Shown here: piece after piece, positions 26,638 to 34,346 of the stretch
How positions within the stretch are numbered: the first letter of the stretch is position 1
Layout: each line of letters begins with the position of its first letter
Assembly (NCBI GenBank): GCA_024233395.1
Contig: JACKPR010000003.1
Location: 186,001-250,000, forward strand
From: Chlamydiales bacterium
GTDB taxonomy: Bacteria; Chlamydiota; Chlamydiia; Chlamydiales; Simkaniaceae
DNA length: 64,000 bases
Direction: 5' to 3'
Notes under the pieces: generated by a model
The model's input: the letters and a program-made list of their open reading frames with translations, nothing else
Told to the model about the DNA's origin: nothing
Database searches by the model: none
Position numbers and translations under genes: made by a program

Positions 26638-29600
26638 GTGAGCCGTTTTTTTTCAAATCCCATCTTATTTTTATTGTCATTTTTTTTTGTCTTAACTCTG
26701 TACGCAACTGAAACAAGCCTTCAGCTATTAGGATCAAGAGAAGGAGATCCTGCAAGCCTTATTGAAGGCGTTAGTACGATTCATGGAGACTATTCTGAAC
26801 TAGAAATTGATCTCATTGTGCCAGGTCCCGACCCACTTATTCTTTCTCGGTTTTATTCCAGTCATGACACTTTAGCAACTGGACATTTTGGGGGATGGCG
26901 TTTTTTATCGAAGTGTATTCTTTGGGTCCATAAAGATCCTAAAGGGAAAACCTATTCAACCGCTGAAGGGAATTTTGATCGCGTTTATGTAAGAGTGGGG
27001 ACAGATGAAGGAAGTATCCTAACCTATCTTGGTTGGAAAAATACAACCAATCCTCGAACTAAATCCCTATATACAGTTGATATTGATGGAGAAGTCTTCA
27101 ATTTAGCAAACACAGCTAGAGGCGCTCCCCACTTCTGGACTAATCAGAAAAACAATCAACTCTATTCTCAAGGGGATCGCTTTGAGCTTATTTTAGCAAA
27201 TCAAGGAAGAAGAGATTATCTTAAACATCCTTCCAAAGACTTCTATTTATTAGAAAAAGAAACTCTTCCCAGCGGAAATAAGATTTTTTATGAGTATGAT
27301 CAAGAAGGGCGTCCCATTCTCATTAGAATGACTAATGCTAAAGAAGAAAAACTTTTAAGCTGGATCAAAATCCACTATGGGAAAACCACTACTGTCGAGA
27401 CGAATGATAAAAAAGGCATTCAGTACCACTTTGATGAAGATTCTTTCCATCGACCTCTTTTAACTCAAGTTACTAGGACTCATAAACCTTTTATTACTTA
27501 TCAGTATCAATCCACTGGAAACCATCCCCTACTCATTCGAAAAGAACTTCCAGGAGGACAAGAGGTTCACATTGAGTATTTAGCCGATAGTGCTGGAAAA
27601 AATCGTGTTCACTCTCTTACAAAACCCATTTCAGATTCTTTAATTGCCCGAAGAGAGTTTACCTATCAAATAGAAAGCGATGGAAGCGGTTATACGGAGA
27701 TCCTCGGCCCTTCGGGAGAAAAAATTACCCATTCCTACAATGAAGATCTCCAGCTCATTTCTATCGAGGAATATTTAAATGGTTCTCTTTATCGAACACA
27801 GAGAAAGTTTTGGGGCAAAAAAAAAGACGTTTGCAATCTCTTGCAAACTTCAGTGGATGATAGCGTTGGCAATGTCTATTATGTTAAAACCTTTTCCTAT
27901 GATGATTATGGCAGAGTCCTAACAGAAAAAGAATATGGAAATCATACCGGAGCCCATCCCGATCCTCTTCTAATCCACCAAGATGGAACCATTCATGAAT
28001 CCCAAGAAGGACATGTAAAAACCTATTCCTATATCCAAGCTGATGGCTTTGACGTGGTTAATCAAATTGATGCCAAAGGATCAGGGGTCCGCTTTTGTTA
28101 CAAACAAGGAACTAATCTTCTTATTAAAAAATATATCTTAGTAGGTAACAAACGTAAAAAACGGTGGTTTTACGATTACAATGAAGATGGAGCCTTAACC
28201 CAAATTCTTATCGATGATGGGGATGAATCCACTCCAAAATCCATCTGGTGTCTTGGTAAAAGACTCATCACGAAAATCACTCCGAAACAGGAGCTTCCAG
28301 CACTCGGCGCACCTGAAGTCATCGAAGAAAAATATCTTGATACCAAAACAAAACAAGAGATCCTTATTAAAAAAACTGTCAATGACTTTGACTCCTTTGG
28401 AAACATTGTTAGACAAGAAGTTTATGATGCTAATGAGGAACATAGATATACCCTAAATAAGTGTTATGATCATGCTCTTCTCACAATGGAAACCGACGCC
28501 AAAGGAAATGAAACTCATTATACTTTCGATGCAAATCATAACCTTACTGAAAAAAAGAATAGAGCTACAGGTGTCGTTATCCAATATGGATATGATCTAG
28601 AAAATCGTCTGATCTATATGGCTGAAAGAGCTGGGGAGTGCACCTTTGAAAAAAAATTCTCTTATAATGCCTCTGGGAAAAAAGTTGCTGAGACCGACAT
28701 TAACGGGAATGAAACTCTCTATACTGTCGATGATTTAGGACGGACAAAAAAGATCATCTATCCCGCACTTGTCACAGAAAACGGTGAGACTTCGACTCCT
28801 ATCTACTCATACGAGTATGACCTCTTTGATCATCCGGTGCAGGTCGTAGACCCATATGGCGTAGTTACTTCAAGAACTAATACTCCAAAAGGTAGTCCCA
28901 TTCAAATTCACCATCCTGATGGTTTTCAAGAGCTTTTTAAATATGATTTTGAAGGGAGTCTCCACCGCCACCTAGGAAGAGATGGTCTTGTTAAAGTCTT
29001 TGAGTATGATTACATGGGGCGCTTAACCCATATCGAGTATTACGAAAGAGGTAGTAAAGGTTCTAGAGATGGGTTTAAAAGAAAGTATTTTGATTATAAC
29101 GCCTTTCATCTGACAGGAGAAAGAGATGAAGGAGGCAACAGTACAACCTATTCTTATGATGGAGCAGGGCGCCTTATTTCGCTAAAGAAAGATACCCAAA
29201 AAGTCGATTTTTTTCATGACTCTTTGGGTAGAATCGGGGCAATCAAAAAGTGGAAGTCGAAAGAGACCTTTACCTATATCCAAAAAGAGTACGACCTATT
29301 AGGGAATGTTACTTTAGAAACAACCGAAGACGAAACTGGAAAACTCCTGATAAAAAGGGAATATATCTATGACGATGCTGGTAGACTCATCGAAGTCGTC
29401 GGGTACCCTAATAACAACAAAAGCACTTTAAACCGCTTTAAATATGATCCTTTTGGTCGCCTCACTAAAGAAATAGATAGCAATGGGTTTGCAGTCGAGG
29501 TTCATTATGAAGATGACTTTATCAATGAATGGGGAAAAAAAGGTTTAAAAAAAACAACTGTTGATCCTCTAGGTAATTCCATTGAAGAGATTTACGATTC

Positions 29601-32079
29601 AACTGGCAATGTAATTTCAAATAGTAAGAAAGATAAATCAGGACAACTTCTATCCTCATCACGGTTTTTCCACGATGCGTTTGGACTCGAAACCTCCCGT
29701 ATAGATGCTGTCATTACCCCCCAAGAAAAGGCAAAAACATATCAATTAAGAAACACCTATCTTCCCGGCCCTCACCTTGGAGAAATCTACACAGCAGCAC
29801 GATCCCCTGAAGAAAAAGTCACACAATTTACGTACAACCTTTATGGCGATCTAAAAGAAAAACTAAATCCTGAGGATCCTGTACCCATTTCTTACGAATA
29901 TAATAATAAAGGAGACTTAGAAAAAATATCCTTCCGAGGAGAAGAATCAGAAAAAGAAACAACTTACAAATTCAGGTATGATGAAAAGGGAAACTTAATA
30001 AGTTTTAATATTCCTCCAGATCGATCTCTTTTCCGAAAATATGATGCCCACGACCAACTAACAGAAGAAAGAATCCAAGACGAAGGTGGGTCATACTCTG
30101 TCAAATGCTCTTATGATGGAGAAGGGTGTATCACTCACATTGAACTTCCCGACGGTTCCTTCGTTGAATATGAGTATGAAGGACCCTTTGTAAAAAAAGT
30201 TAAGAGATTCTCCAAAGAAAAAAAAGAGAGGTATCAGTATAAAGTTTTCTCAAGAGATCTCATGGGAAATATCTTAGAAGAAATCCTTCCCTACCATGCA
30301 GGTTCTAGAAAATACCGCTTCGATGCATCGGGGCGAAAAGTTGAAATTGAGACTGACTTTTTTCAAGACATAGCGCAAAGTTACGATCCCTTAGGGAATA
30401 TTACCTTAAGAGAAACCCTTGTTGATGGAGAAAAGTCGACAACTTCTTATACTTACAACGCCCTTAATCAGCTGATAGCGGAAAAAGGAGCCGTTGAACA
30501 CACCTACCTGTATGATTCCATCGGGAACCGTTTGAGCAAAGATGACAGCTCTTATACTATAAACGACGCTAATCAACTCATTGAAACAGAAAAAGGAACA
30601 TACACCTTTGATGCCAGAGGCAATTTAAAGGAAAAAAGTATCAATGGAAGAACCTGGGAATTTAAGCACAATCCCTTAAACCAACTGGTTTCGATTACCT
30701 TTCCCAATGGAGGGGTCGTGACATTCACCTATGACGTCGCAGGAAGGCGCCTATCAAAGAAAATCGAAACAAAACATAAAACAGAGGTTTTCCGCTATTT
30801 TTATCTAGGGCAAACAGAACTAGGGTGCTTGGATACAAAAGGGAATATCATTCAACTTAGAGTTCCTAGCAATCCTAATCAAGCGGAAAAAGGCCCTTTT
30901 ATTGCTTTCGAGCTTCAACAAGAGATCTATGTTCCTCTCTACGATATCCAAGGTAACACTGTTTGCTTAATCGATCCAAAGCAAAGAACCATCCAAGAAA
31001 GCTACCACTACTCAGCATTTGGAGAAGAAGCAATTTTAAATCGCCGTGGACGTGAAATCATCTTTTCCCAAACCCAAAACCCTTGGAGATATCGGGGAGA
31101 GCGTATCGATGAAGAAACCGGCCTTCTTTGCACATCATACCGTTATTATGATCCAGAAATTGGGCGATGGATCGAGCCTGATCCAGCAGGCGATTTAGAC
31201 GGACCAAACCTATACGTCTATTGCCGGAATAACCCATTGACCTACATCGATTACTTTGGACTTTCCTCCGAAAATAGCTCTGTTGATCAGAGCTACTTTT
31301 ATGGAGAGTACGAACCTCATTGCTACTGCGAGAGACATCGAGATTGCAAAAGAGGAGGGGATATTGCAACAAACCCACAATTAAGCATAGGAAGCGTTGT
31401 AGATCTTTCCTTAGAAGTTCTCTCCCACCCTAGAGTTCAGGGATCGATGCAAGCATTTGTTGGTCTTGCTGAGGCAACTGCCGGTGGCTTTGCAACATTT
31501 GGTTCCGGAGGGCTAGCCGCTCCCATTGGATGGCCCATCCTTGCTCATGGCCTGGATCAATTTATCGCTGGAATGGGTACAGCACTTACAGGAGAGCCCA
31601 GAGTGACACTTACCGAACAATTGTTGCAAACAACAGGAATGCCATCCGACTGGGCTTCCTTTACTAATGATGCCTTGAGCATTGGTGGCACAATGGGAGG
31701 AAGTGCAATTATTCGAGCAAGTAGGGTAAAGTCTTTTCCTAACTTTCATTTACCTGTCACATCAAATAGATCTTCGACTTATGTCAACAGAGGAACTTCT
31801 TTTGCTGGTAGCAAGCGTGCTCCATTAAAATATGCTCCTTATCAAGATTTTAGAAATGACTCGGCTTTAATTAATGGTAGAAAATACAGAGGGCATGCTT
31901 TGGATAGAATGCAAGATCGTGGCTTTATGCCTTCAGTTATCGAAAAAGCGTTACAGAACAATATAGGTATACCAAATAAGGTTGCTGGGAGAATGCAATT
32001 TTATGATGCTGTAAATAATATTTCAATAGTTACTGAAAATAGTGAAGTAGTAACTATAATGTATGGGAGGCTAAAATAA
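26638..32079 (+). CDS. Secreted RHS/YD-repeat polymorphic toxin
   Basis: 1813 residues. Signal peptide (FFSNPILFLLSFFFVLTLYA), an N-terminal DUF6531-like region (SRFYSSHDT), dozens of YD repeats (e.g. YDLENRLIY, YTFDANHNLTEK) that should form the hollow RHS shell, and the core-closing motif RYYDPEIGRWIEPDPAGD near residue 1501. The 270 residues behind it are the variable part: an alanine/glycine-rich hydrophobic linker (about 1600-1645) and a toxin tip starting near GHALDRMQDRGFMPSVIEKA, resembling DUF4258/BECR-fold RNases. GTG start with AGAAGG 8 nt before. The next gene, overlapping by one base, is the probable antidote. Confidence 0.92.
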   Translation: MSRFFSNPILFLLSFFFVLTLYATETSLQLLGSREGDPASLIEGVSTIHGDYSELEIDLIVPGPDPLILSRFYSSHDTLATGHFGGWRFLSKCILWVHKDPKGKTYSTAEGNFDRVYVRVGTDEGSILTYLGWKNTTNPRTKSLYTVDIDGEVFNLANTARGAPHFWTNQKNNQLYSQGDRFELILANQGRRDYLKHPSKDFYLLEKETLPSGNKIFYEYDQEGRPILIRMTNAKEEKLLSWIKIHYGKTTTVETNDKKGIQYHFDEDSFHRPLLTQVTRTHKPFITYQYQSTGNHPLLIRKELPGGQEVHIEYLADSAGKNRVHSLTKPISDSLIARREFTYQIESDGSGYTEILGPSGEKITHSYNEDLQLISIEEYLNGSLYRTQRKFWGKKKDVCNLLQTSVDDSVGNVYYVKTFSYDDYGRVLTEKEYGNHTGAHPDPLLIHQDGTIHESQEGHVKTYSYIQADGFDVVNQIDAKGSGVRFCYKQGTNLLIKKYILVGNKRKKRWFYDYNEDGALTQILIDDGDESTPKSIWCLGKRLITKITPKQELPALGAPEVIEEKYLDTKTKQEILIKKTVNDFDSFGNIVRQEVYDANEEHRYTLNKCYDHALLTMETDAKGNETHYTFDANHNLTEKKNRATGVVIQYGYDLENRLIYMAERAGECTFEKKFSYNASGKKVAETDINGNETLYTVDDLGRTKKIIYPALVTENGETSTPIYSYEYDLFDHPVQVVDPYGVVTSRTNTPKGSPIQIHHPDGFQELFKYDFEGSLHRHLGRDGLVKVFEYDYMGRLTHIEYYERGSKGSRDGFKRKYFDYNAFHLTGERDEGGNSTTYSYDGAGRLISLKKDTQKVDFFHDSLGRIGAIKKWKSKETFTYIQKEYDLLGNVTLETTEDETGKLLIKREYIYDDAGRLIEVVGYPNNNKSTLNRFKYDPFGRLTKEIDSNGFAVEVHYEDDFINEWGKKGLKKTTVDPLGNSIEEIYDSTGNVISNSKKDKSGQLLSSSRFFHDAFGLETSRIDAVITPQEKAKTYQLRNTYLPGPHLGEIYTAARSPEEKVTQFTYNLYGDLKEKLNPEDPVPISYEYNNKGDLEKISFRGEESEKETTYKFRYDEKGNLISFNIPPDRSLFRKYDAHDQLTEERIQDEGGSYSVKCSYDGEGCITHIELPDGSFVEYEYEGPFVKKVKRFSKEKKERYQYKVFSRDLMGNILEEILPYHAGSRKYRFDASGRKVEIETDFFQDIAQSYDPLGNITLRETLVDGEKSTTSYTYNALNQLIAEKGAVEHTYLYDSIGNRLSKDDSSYTINDANQLIETEKGTYTFDARGNLKEKSINGRTWEFKHNPLNQLVSITFPNGGVVTFTYDVAGRRLSKKIETKHKTEVFRYFYLGQTELGCLDTKGNIIQLRVPSNPNQAEKGPFIAFELQQEIYVPLYDIQGNTVCLIDPKQRTIQESYHYSAFGEEAILNRRGREIIFSQTQNPWRYRGERIDEETGLLCTSYRYYDPEIGRWIEPDPAGDLDGPNLYVYCRNNPLTYIDYFGLSSENSSVDQSYFYGEYEPHCYCERHRDCKRGGDIATNPQLSIGSVVDLSLEVLSHPRVQGSMQAFVGLAEATAGGFATFGSGGLAAPIGWPILAHGLDQFIAGMGTALTGEPRVTLTEQLLQTTGMPSDWASFTNDALSIGGTMGGSAIIRASRVKSFPNFHLPVTSNRSSTYVNRGTSFAGSKRAPLKYAPYQDFRNDSALINGRKYRGHALDRMQDRGFMPSVIEKALQNNIGIPNKVAGRMQFYDAVNNISIVTENSEVVTIMYGRLK

Positions 32080-32555
32080 TGGTTGCTTTAAATCAATATG
32101 ATTGGAGGCAGATAAAGCTGATTGAGAATAAACTTATACTATTTGAAAATAAAAAGATTAACTTATTGAGCCTTGTTGGCGATTTAGAAGGTCTTTTACA
32201 TACTCTTGAAACCGTTACTGACTCCTGGAAAGATAGTTTCCAATCTGAAATTAATTCTTTGGAGGTAATTTGTGATAGTATCGAAGATGGAGCAATCTCG
32301 AGGTGGAAAGGTAATTATAAAGAAGAGTTACATAAATCGATTTTCATATTAAAGAAAATGGCAAGATCTCTATTAGAAGTGTATTTAAAAACTTCAGATC
32401 CAAATGTTTTGGAAGTTGCTATTGAAGGAGATTCTAAGTCGTTAATATGTCCTCACTGTAATAATATATGGGAATTAATATCTTCTGATGCAATGGTGGT
32501 TTGCCCTAAATGTGAATATGTTTGCCATAACCCTCGTTTTAAATTAAGTAAATAG
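32079..32555 (+). CDS. Probable immunity protein of the RHS toxin
   Basis: 158 residues, starting on the last base of the RHS stop codon (TAATG), the usual arrangement for a toxin and its immunity gene. The N-terminal 110 residues are helical (LLSLVGDLEGLLHTLE) and resemble the protein at 33828-34121; the C-terminus has a zinc ribbon (CPHCNN ... CPKCEY). No signal peptide, so it acts in the cytoplasm. The immunity role is inferred from position and from the paralogue that sits next to a related broken toxin tip. Confidence 0.75.
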   Translation: MVALNQYDWRQIKLIENKLILFENKKINLLSLVGDLEGLLHTLETVTDSWKDSFQSEINSLEVICDSIEDGAISRWKGNYKEELHKSIFILKKMARSLLEVYLKTSDPNVLEVAIEGDSKSLICPHCNNIWELISSDAMVVCPKCEYVCHNPRFKLSK

Positions 32556-32569
32556 AGGTAGTAGTTATT

Positions 32570-32809
32570 TTGAGAATTTTAGATGATGGGTCTGATAAAA
32601 AATTAGATACAATTAGTGTTTTTTTAACTAAAGAAGAAGCTATTCAATTACGGGGATATTTAAGTCAATTGATAGATAAACCGAAATTACAACATGCACA
32701 TTTGTCTAGTGGTGACTATAAGAAGGAAGTTACTATTTGTATATATGATGAAAAGAATTTAGAAGGTTTTCATCCAAGATCAATAAAGTTAATAGAAAAA
32801 GATGAATGA
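32570..32809 (+). CDS. Small protein in the immunity run
   Basis: 79 residues from a TTG at 32570 (AGAGGT 11 nt upstream). Sequence features: SVFLTKEEAIQLRGYLSQL then KKEVTICIYDEKN, i.e. a helix followed by beta strands. No family named with certainty; its place between a toxin-immunity pair and a DUF7660 gene suggests a second or orphan immunity protein. It overlaps the next gene by 4 nt. Confidence 0.6.
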   Translation: MRILDDGSDKKLDTISVFLTKEEAIQLRGYLSQLIDKPKLQHAHLSSGDYKKEVTICIYDEKNLEGFHPRSIKLIEKDE

Positions 32810-33060
32810 TGAAAGATTTCAAACAAAAGAAAATTAGAACAAGAGAAGACTTTGTGTCTTTTTTAAAGAATCTCAGAAAAGATTATTTGGATAATGTATC
32901 TTCTTGGGAAAACAGAGATATTGACACATTTTTAGAGGCTATAGCTTCTTGGGTTGAAGATATGGATGGTTTTTATATTAATCAAGGGTTGCCAGTTCCA
33001 AAAAAACCTGACTGGAAAGTATTTGCTGATATTCTTATGGGAGGGAAGGTTTATGAATAA
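32806..33060 (+). CDS. DUF7660-like small protein
   Basis: 84 residues. FVSFLKNLRKDYL, then SWENRDIDTFLEAIASWVED and the end PKKPDWKVFADILMGGKVYE are the typical pattern of the DUF7660 family, which often lies beside polymorphic toxins and is thought to include immunity proteins. ATGATGA overlap with the previous stop, so the start is 32806 or 32809. Directly behind it begins a broken copy of the RHS linker, so it may be the antidote of a tip that has been lost. Confidence 0.7.
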   Translation: MMKDFKQKKIRTREDFVSFLKNLRKDYLDNVSSWENRDIDTFLEAIASWVEDMDGFYINQGLPVPKKPDWKVFADILMGGKVYE

Positions 33061-33073
33061 CGTTTTACTGTAA

Positions 33074-33401
33074 GAATGAACACAGCACTTACAGGAGAGT
33101 CCAGAGCGACACTCACCGAACAGATGTTGGAAACAATGGGAATGCCATCCGACTGGGCTTCCTTCACTAATGATGTCTTGAGCATTGGTGGCACAATGGG
33201 AGGAAGTGCAATCATTCAATTCAAGGCAATACGTTGAACAAACTCAAACCCTTTTTAGTAATAGAAATCATTGACTAATGAAAACCCGGCATAATCGAGA
33301 AGTTCTTGTTTATGATACCGTTTGGCGCGTTCACAAGTGAAGGTGTACCTAAAACAATGTTTAAACCAAGAGATGGATTGTTATATTGGACAAGGAATTG
33401 A
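33074..33401 (+). pseudogene. Displaced RHS linker and broken toxin tip
   Basis: 33074-33217 copies the linker of the intact RHS gene (31571-31714), with about 15 differences, including the shared stretch GMPSDWASFTND. The frame then ends at 33235. Further on, two frames together read as the end of a toxin: VLVYDT near 33310-33325, then after a frameshift FGAFTSEGVPKTMFKPRDG to a stop at 33399-33401. The CPCC gene follows after 3 nt. I read this as an old C-terminal cassette pushed behind the gene and decayed. Confidence 0.75.
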
Positions 33402-33404
33402 AAA

Positions 33405-33665
33405 ATGAAAAATGACGATAAAGGGTATCCATGCCCATGTTGTGGATGTTTAACAAGATCAGAGCCAAGTTATGGCACATTTGAGATTTGCCCAGTATGT
33501 AATTGGGAGGATGATTATGTACAGTTTAATGACCCCAACTTTAAAGGAGGAGCAAATGAAGAAAGTCTTTCTGAAGCTAGGAAAAATTTCAAAAAGATCG
33601 GAGCTTCTTCCCAAAAGTATATTAATGAAGTTCGAGCTCCAACATCTGATGAAATGCCAACATAG
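33405..33665 (+). CDS. CPCC family cysteine-rich protein, probable immunity protein
   Basis: 86 residues with the family signature YPCPCCGCLT near the N-terminus, then FEICPVCNWEDDYVQF and GGANEESLSEARKNF: a zinc-binding domain seen mostly beside polymorphic toxins. It lies 3 nt behind the stop of a frameshifted toxin tip, so it is best read as the immunity gene that outlived its toxin. The ATG at 33405 has no strong ribosome site of its own, which fits a gene once coupled to the upstream tip. Confidence 0.8.
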   Translation: MKNDDKGYPCPCCGCLTRSEPSYGTFEICPVCNWEDDYVQFNDPNFKGGANEESLSEARKNFKKIGASSQKYINEVRAPTSDEMPT

Positions 33666-33667
33666 AG

Positions 33668-33826
33668 AGACAAGTTAGTAGAGGCGTTCCACCTTCAGTT
33701 GTTGAAAATTCAATTAAATTCGGGACTAAAGTTTCAAAAGAAATAGTTCATATATTTGAAAATGTTCGGGTTGTGACAAATCCTGAGGGAACTCGAGTGA
33801 TAACAGTGATTACAAGTGGGAGGTAA
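33668..33826 (+). pseudogene. Second broken toxin tip, related to the active RHS tip
   Basis: 53 codons without a start. The product reads RGVPPSVVENSIKFGTK, then VRVVTNPEGTRVITVITSGR to a stop. This parallels the end of the intact RHS toxin (RGFMPSVIEKALQNN ... ISIVTENSEVVTIMYGR). Its upstream half is missing. The next gene starts 2 nt after the stop and resembles the immunity gene of the intact toxin. Confidence 0.75.
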
Positions 33827-33827
33827 T

Positions 33828-34121
33828 ATGGAAATGACCGATCATCAAAAACGCCTTTGGCAAAGTATGATTGATTTAATAGAGGGTTACCTAAACGGGG
33901 AATCTAATGATTTCTATGGCTTAGTGGGTAAACTTGAAGGAGCACTAGAGGCGGCTGATATTAAAGATAAAAAGCTTATTAATGAGTGGTATGATTTTTG
34001 GACTCTCCTTGAAACTCGACGAGCTGTTGAAGGGAGTAATATTGATAAGCAAAATGCGATAAGAGAACTAAAAATGATGAAAGAATTTCTTCTCAAAAAT
34101 CAAAACGATAATAAGAAATAG
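33828..34121 (+). CDS. Orphan immunity-like protein
   Basis: 97 residues, helical, charged. FYGLVGKLEGALEAADI aligns with LLSLVGDLEGLLHTLE of the 32079-32555 product, so the two look like paralogues, but this one lacks the C-terminal zinc ribbon. GGGAGG precedes the ATG at 33828 by 4 nt; a second ATG at 33834 is possible. It sits behind a decayed tip of the same kind as the active one and could still protect against related toxins. Confidence 0.7.
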   Translation: MEMTDHQKRLWQSMIDLIEGYLNGESNDFYGLVGKLEGALEAADIKDKKLINEWYDFWTLLETRRAVEGSNIDKQNAIRELKMMKEFLLKNQNDNKK

Positions 34122-34127
34122 AAAGGC

Positions 34128-34162
34128 TATACCCAAACAACTTTTGAAGTTGCTTGGGTATA
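34128..34162. other. Strong hairpin behind the immunity genes
   Basis: 16-bp stem with one mismatch (TATACCCAAACAACTT against AAGTTGCTTGGGTATA) and loop TTG. No T-tract follows on the plus strand, so termination is uncertain. It closes the RHS/immunity run. Confidence 0.6.
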
Positions 34163-34166
34163 TATC

Positions 34167-34184
34167 CAGGGATCGATGCAAGCA
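34167..34184 (+). repeat. 18-bp fragment of the RHS linker
   Basis: CAGGGATCGATGCAAGCA is identical to 31438-31455 in the intact RHS gene. It marks the right-hand limit of recognisable RHS-derived sequence. Confidence 0.7.
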
Positions 34185-34212
34185 ACAGGAATTCTATAGG
34201 AGGGTTTAGAGG

Positions 34213-34241
34213 TTGAATAGAAAAGACCATTCCGTTATACT
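34213..34241 (+). promoter_or_regulatory. Promoter of tRNA-Val and probably of the infC group
   Basis: TTGAAT (34213-34218), 17-nt spacer, TATACT (34236-34241). The tRNA begins 21 nt further on. Confidence 0.7.
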
Positions 34242-34262
34242 ATTGAAAAATTAATTCCAAAT

Positions 34263-34336
34263 GGGGTATTAGCTCAGTTGGTTAGAGCGCCACGTTGACA
34301 TCGTGGAGGTCAGCTGTTCGAGTCAGCTATATCCCA
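34263..34336 (+). tRNA. tRNA-Val (GAC)
   Basis: Full cloverleaf: acceptor GGGGTAT/ATATCCC (one G-U pair), D arm GCTC..GAGC, anticodon stem CCACG/CGTGG with loop TTGACAT (anticodon GAC), variable AGGTC, T arm AGCTG/CAGCT with TTCGAGT, discriminator A. CCA is not encoded. The thrS-like start codon lies only 10 nt behind the 3' end, so the mRNA must be released by tRNA processing if both are co-transcribed. Confidence 0.95.
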
Positions 34337-34346
34337 AGGTTTATTC

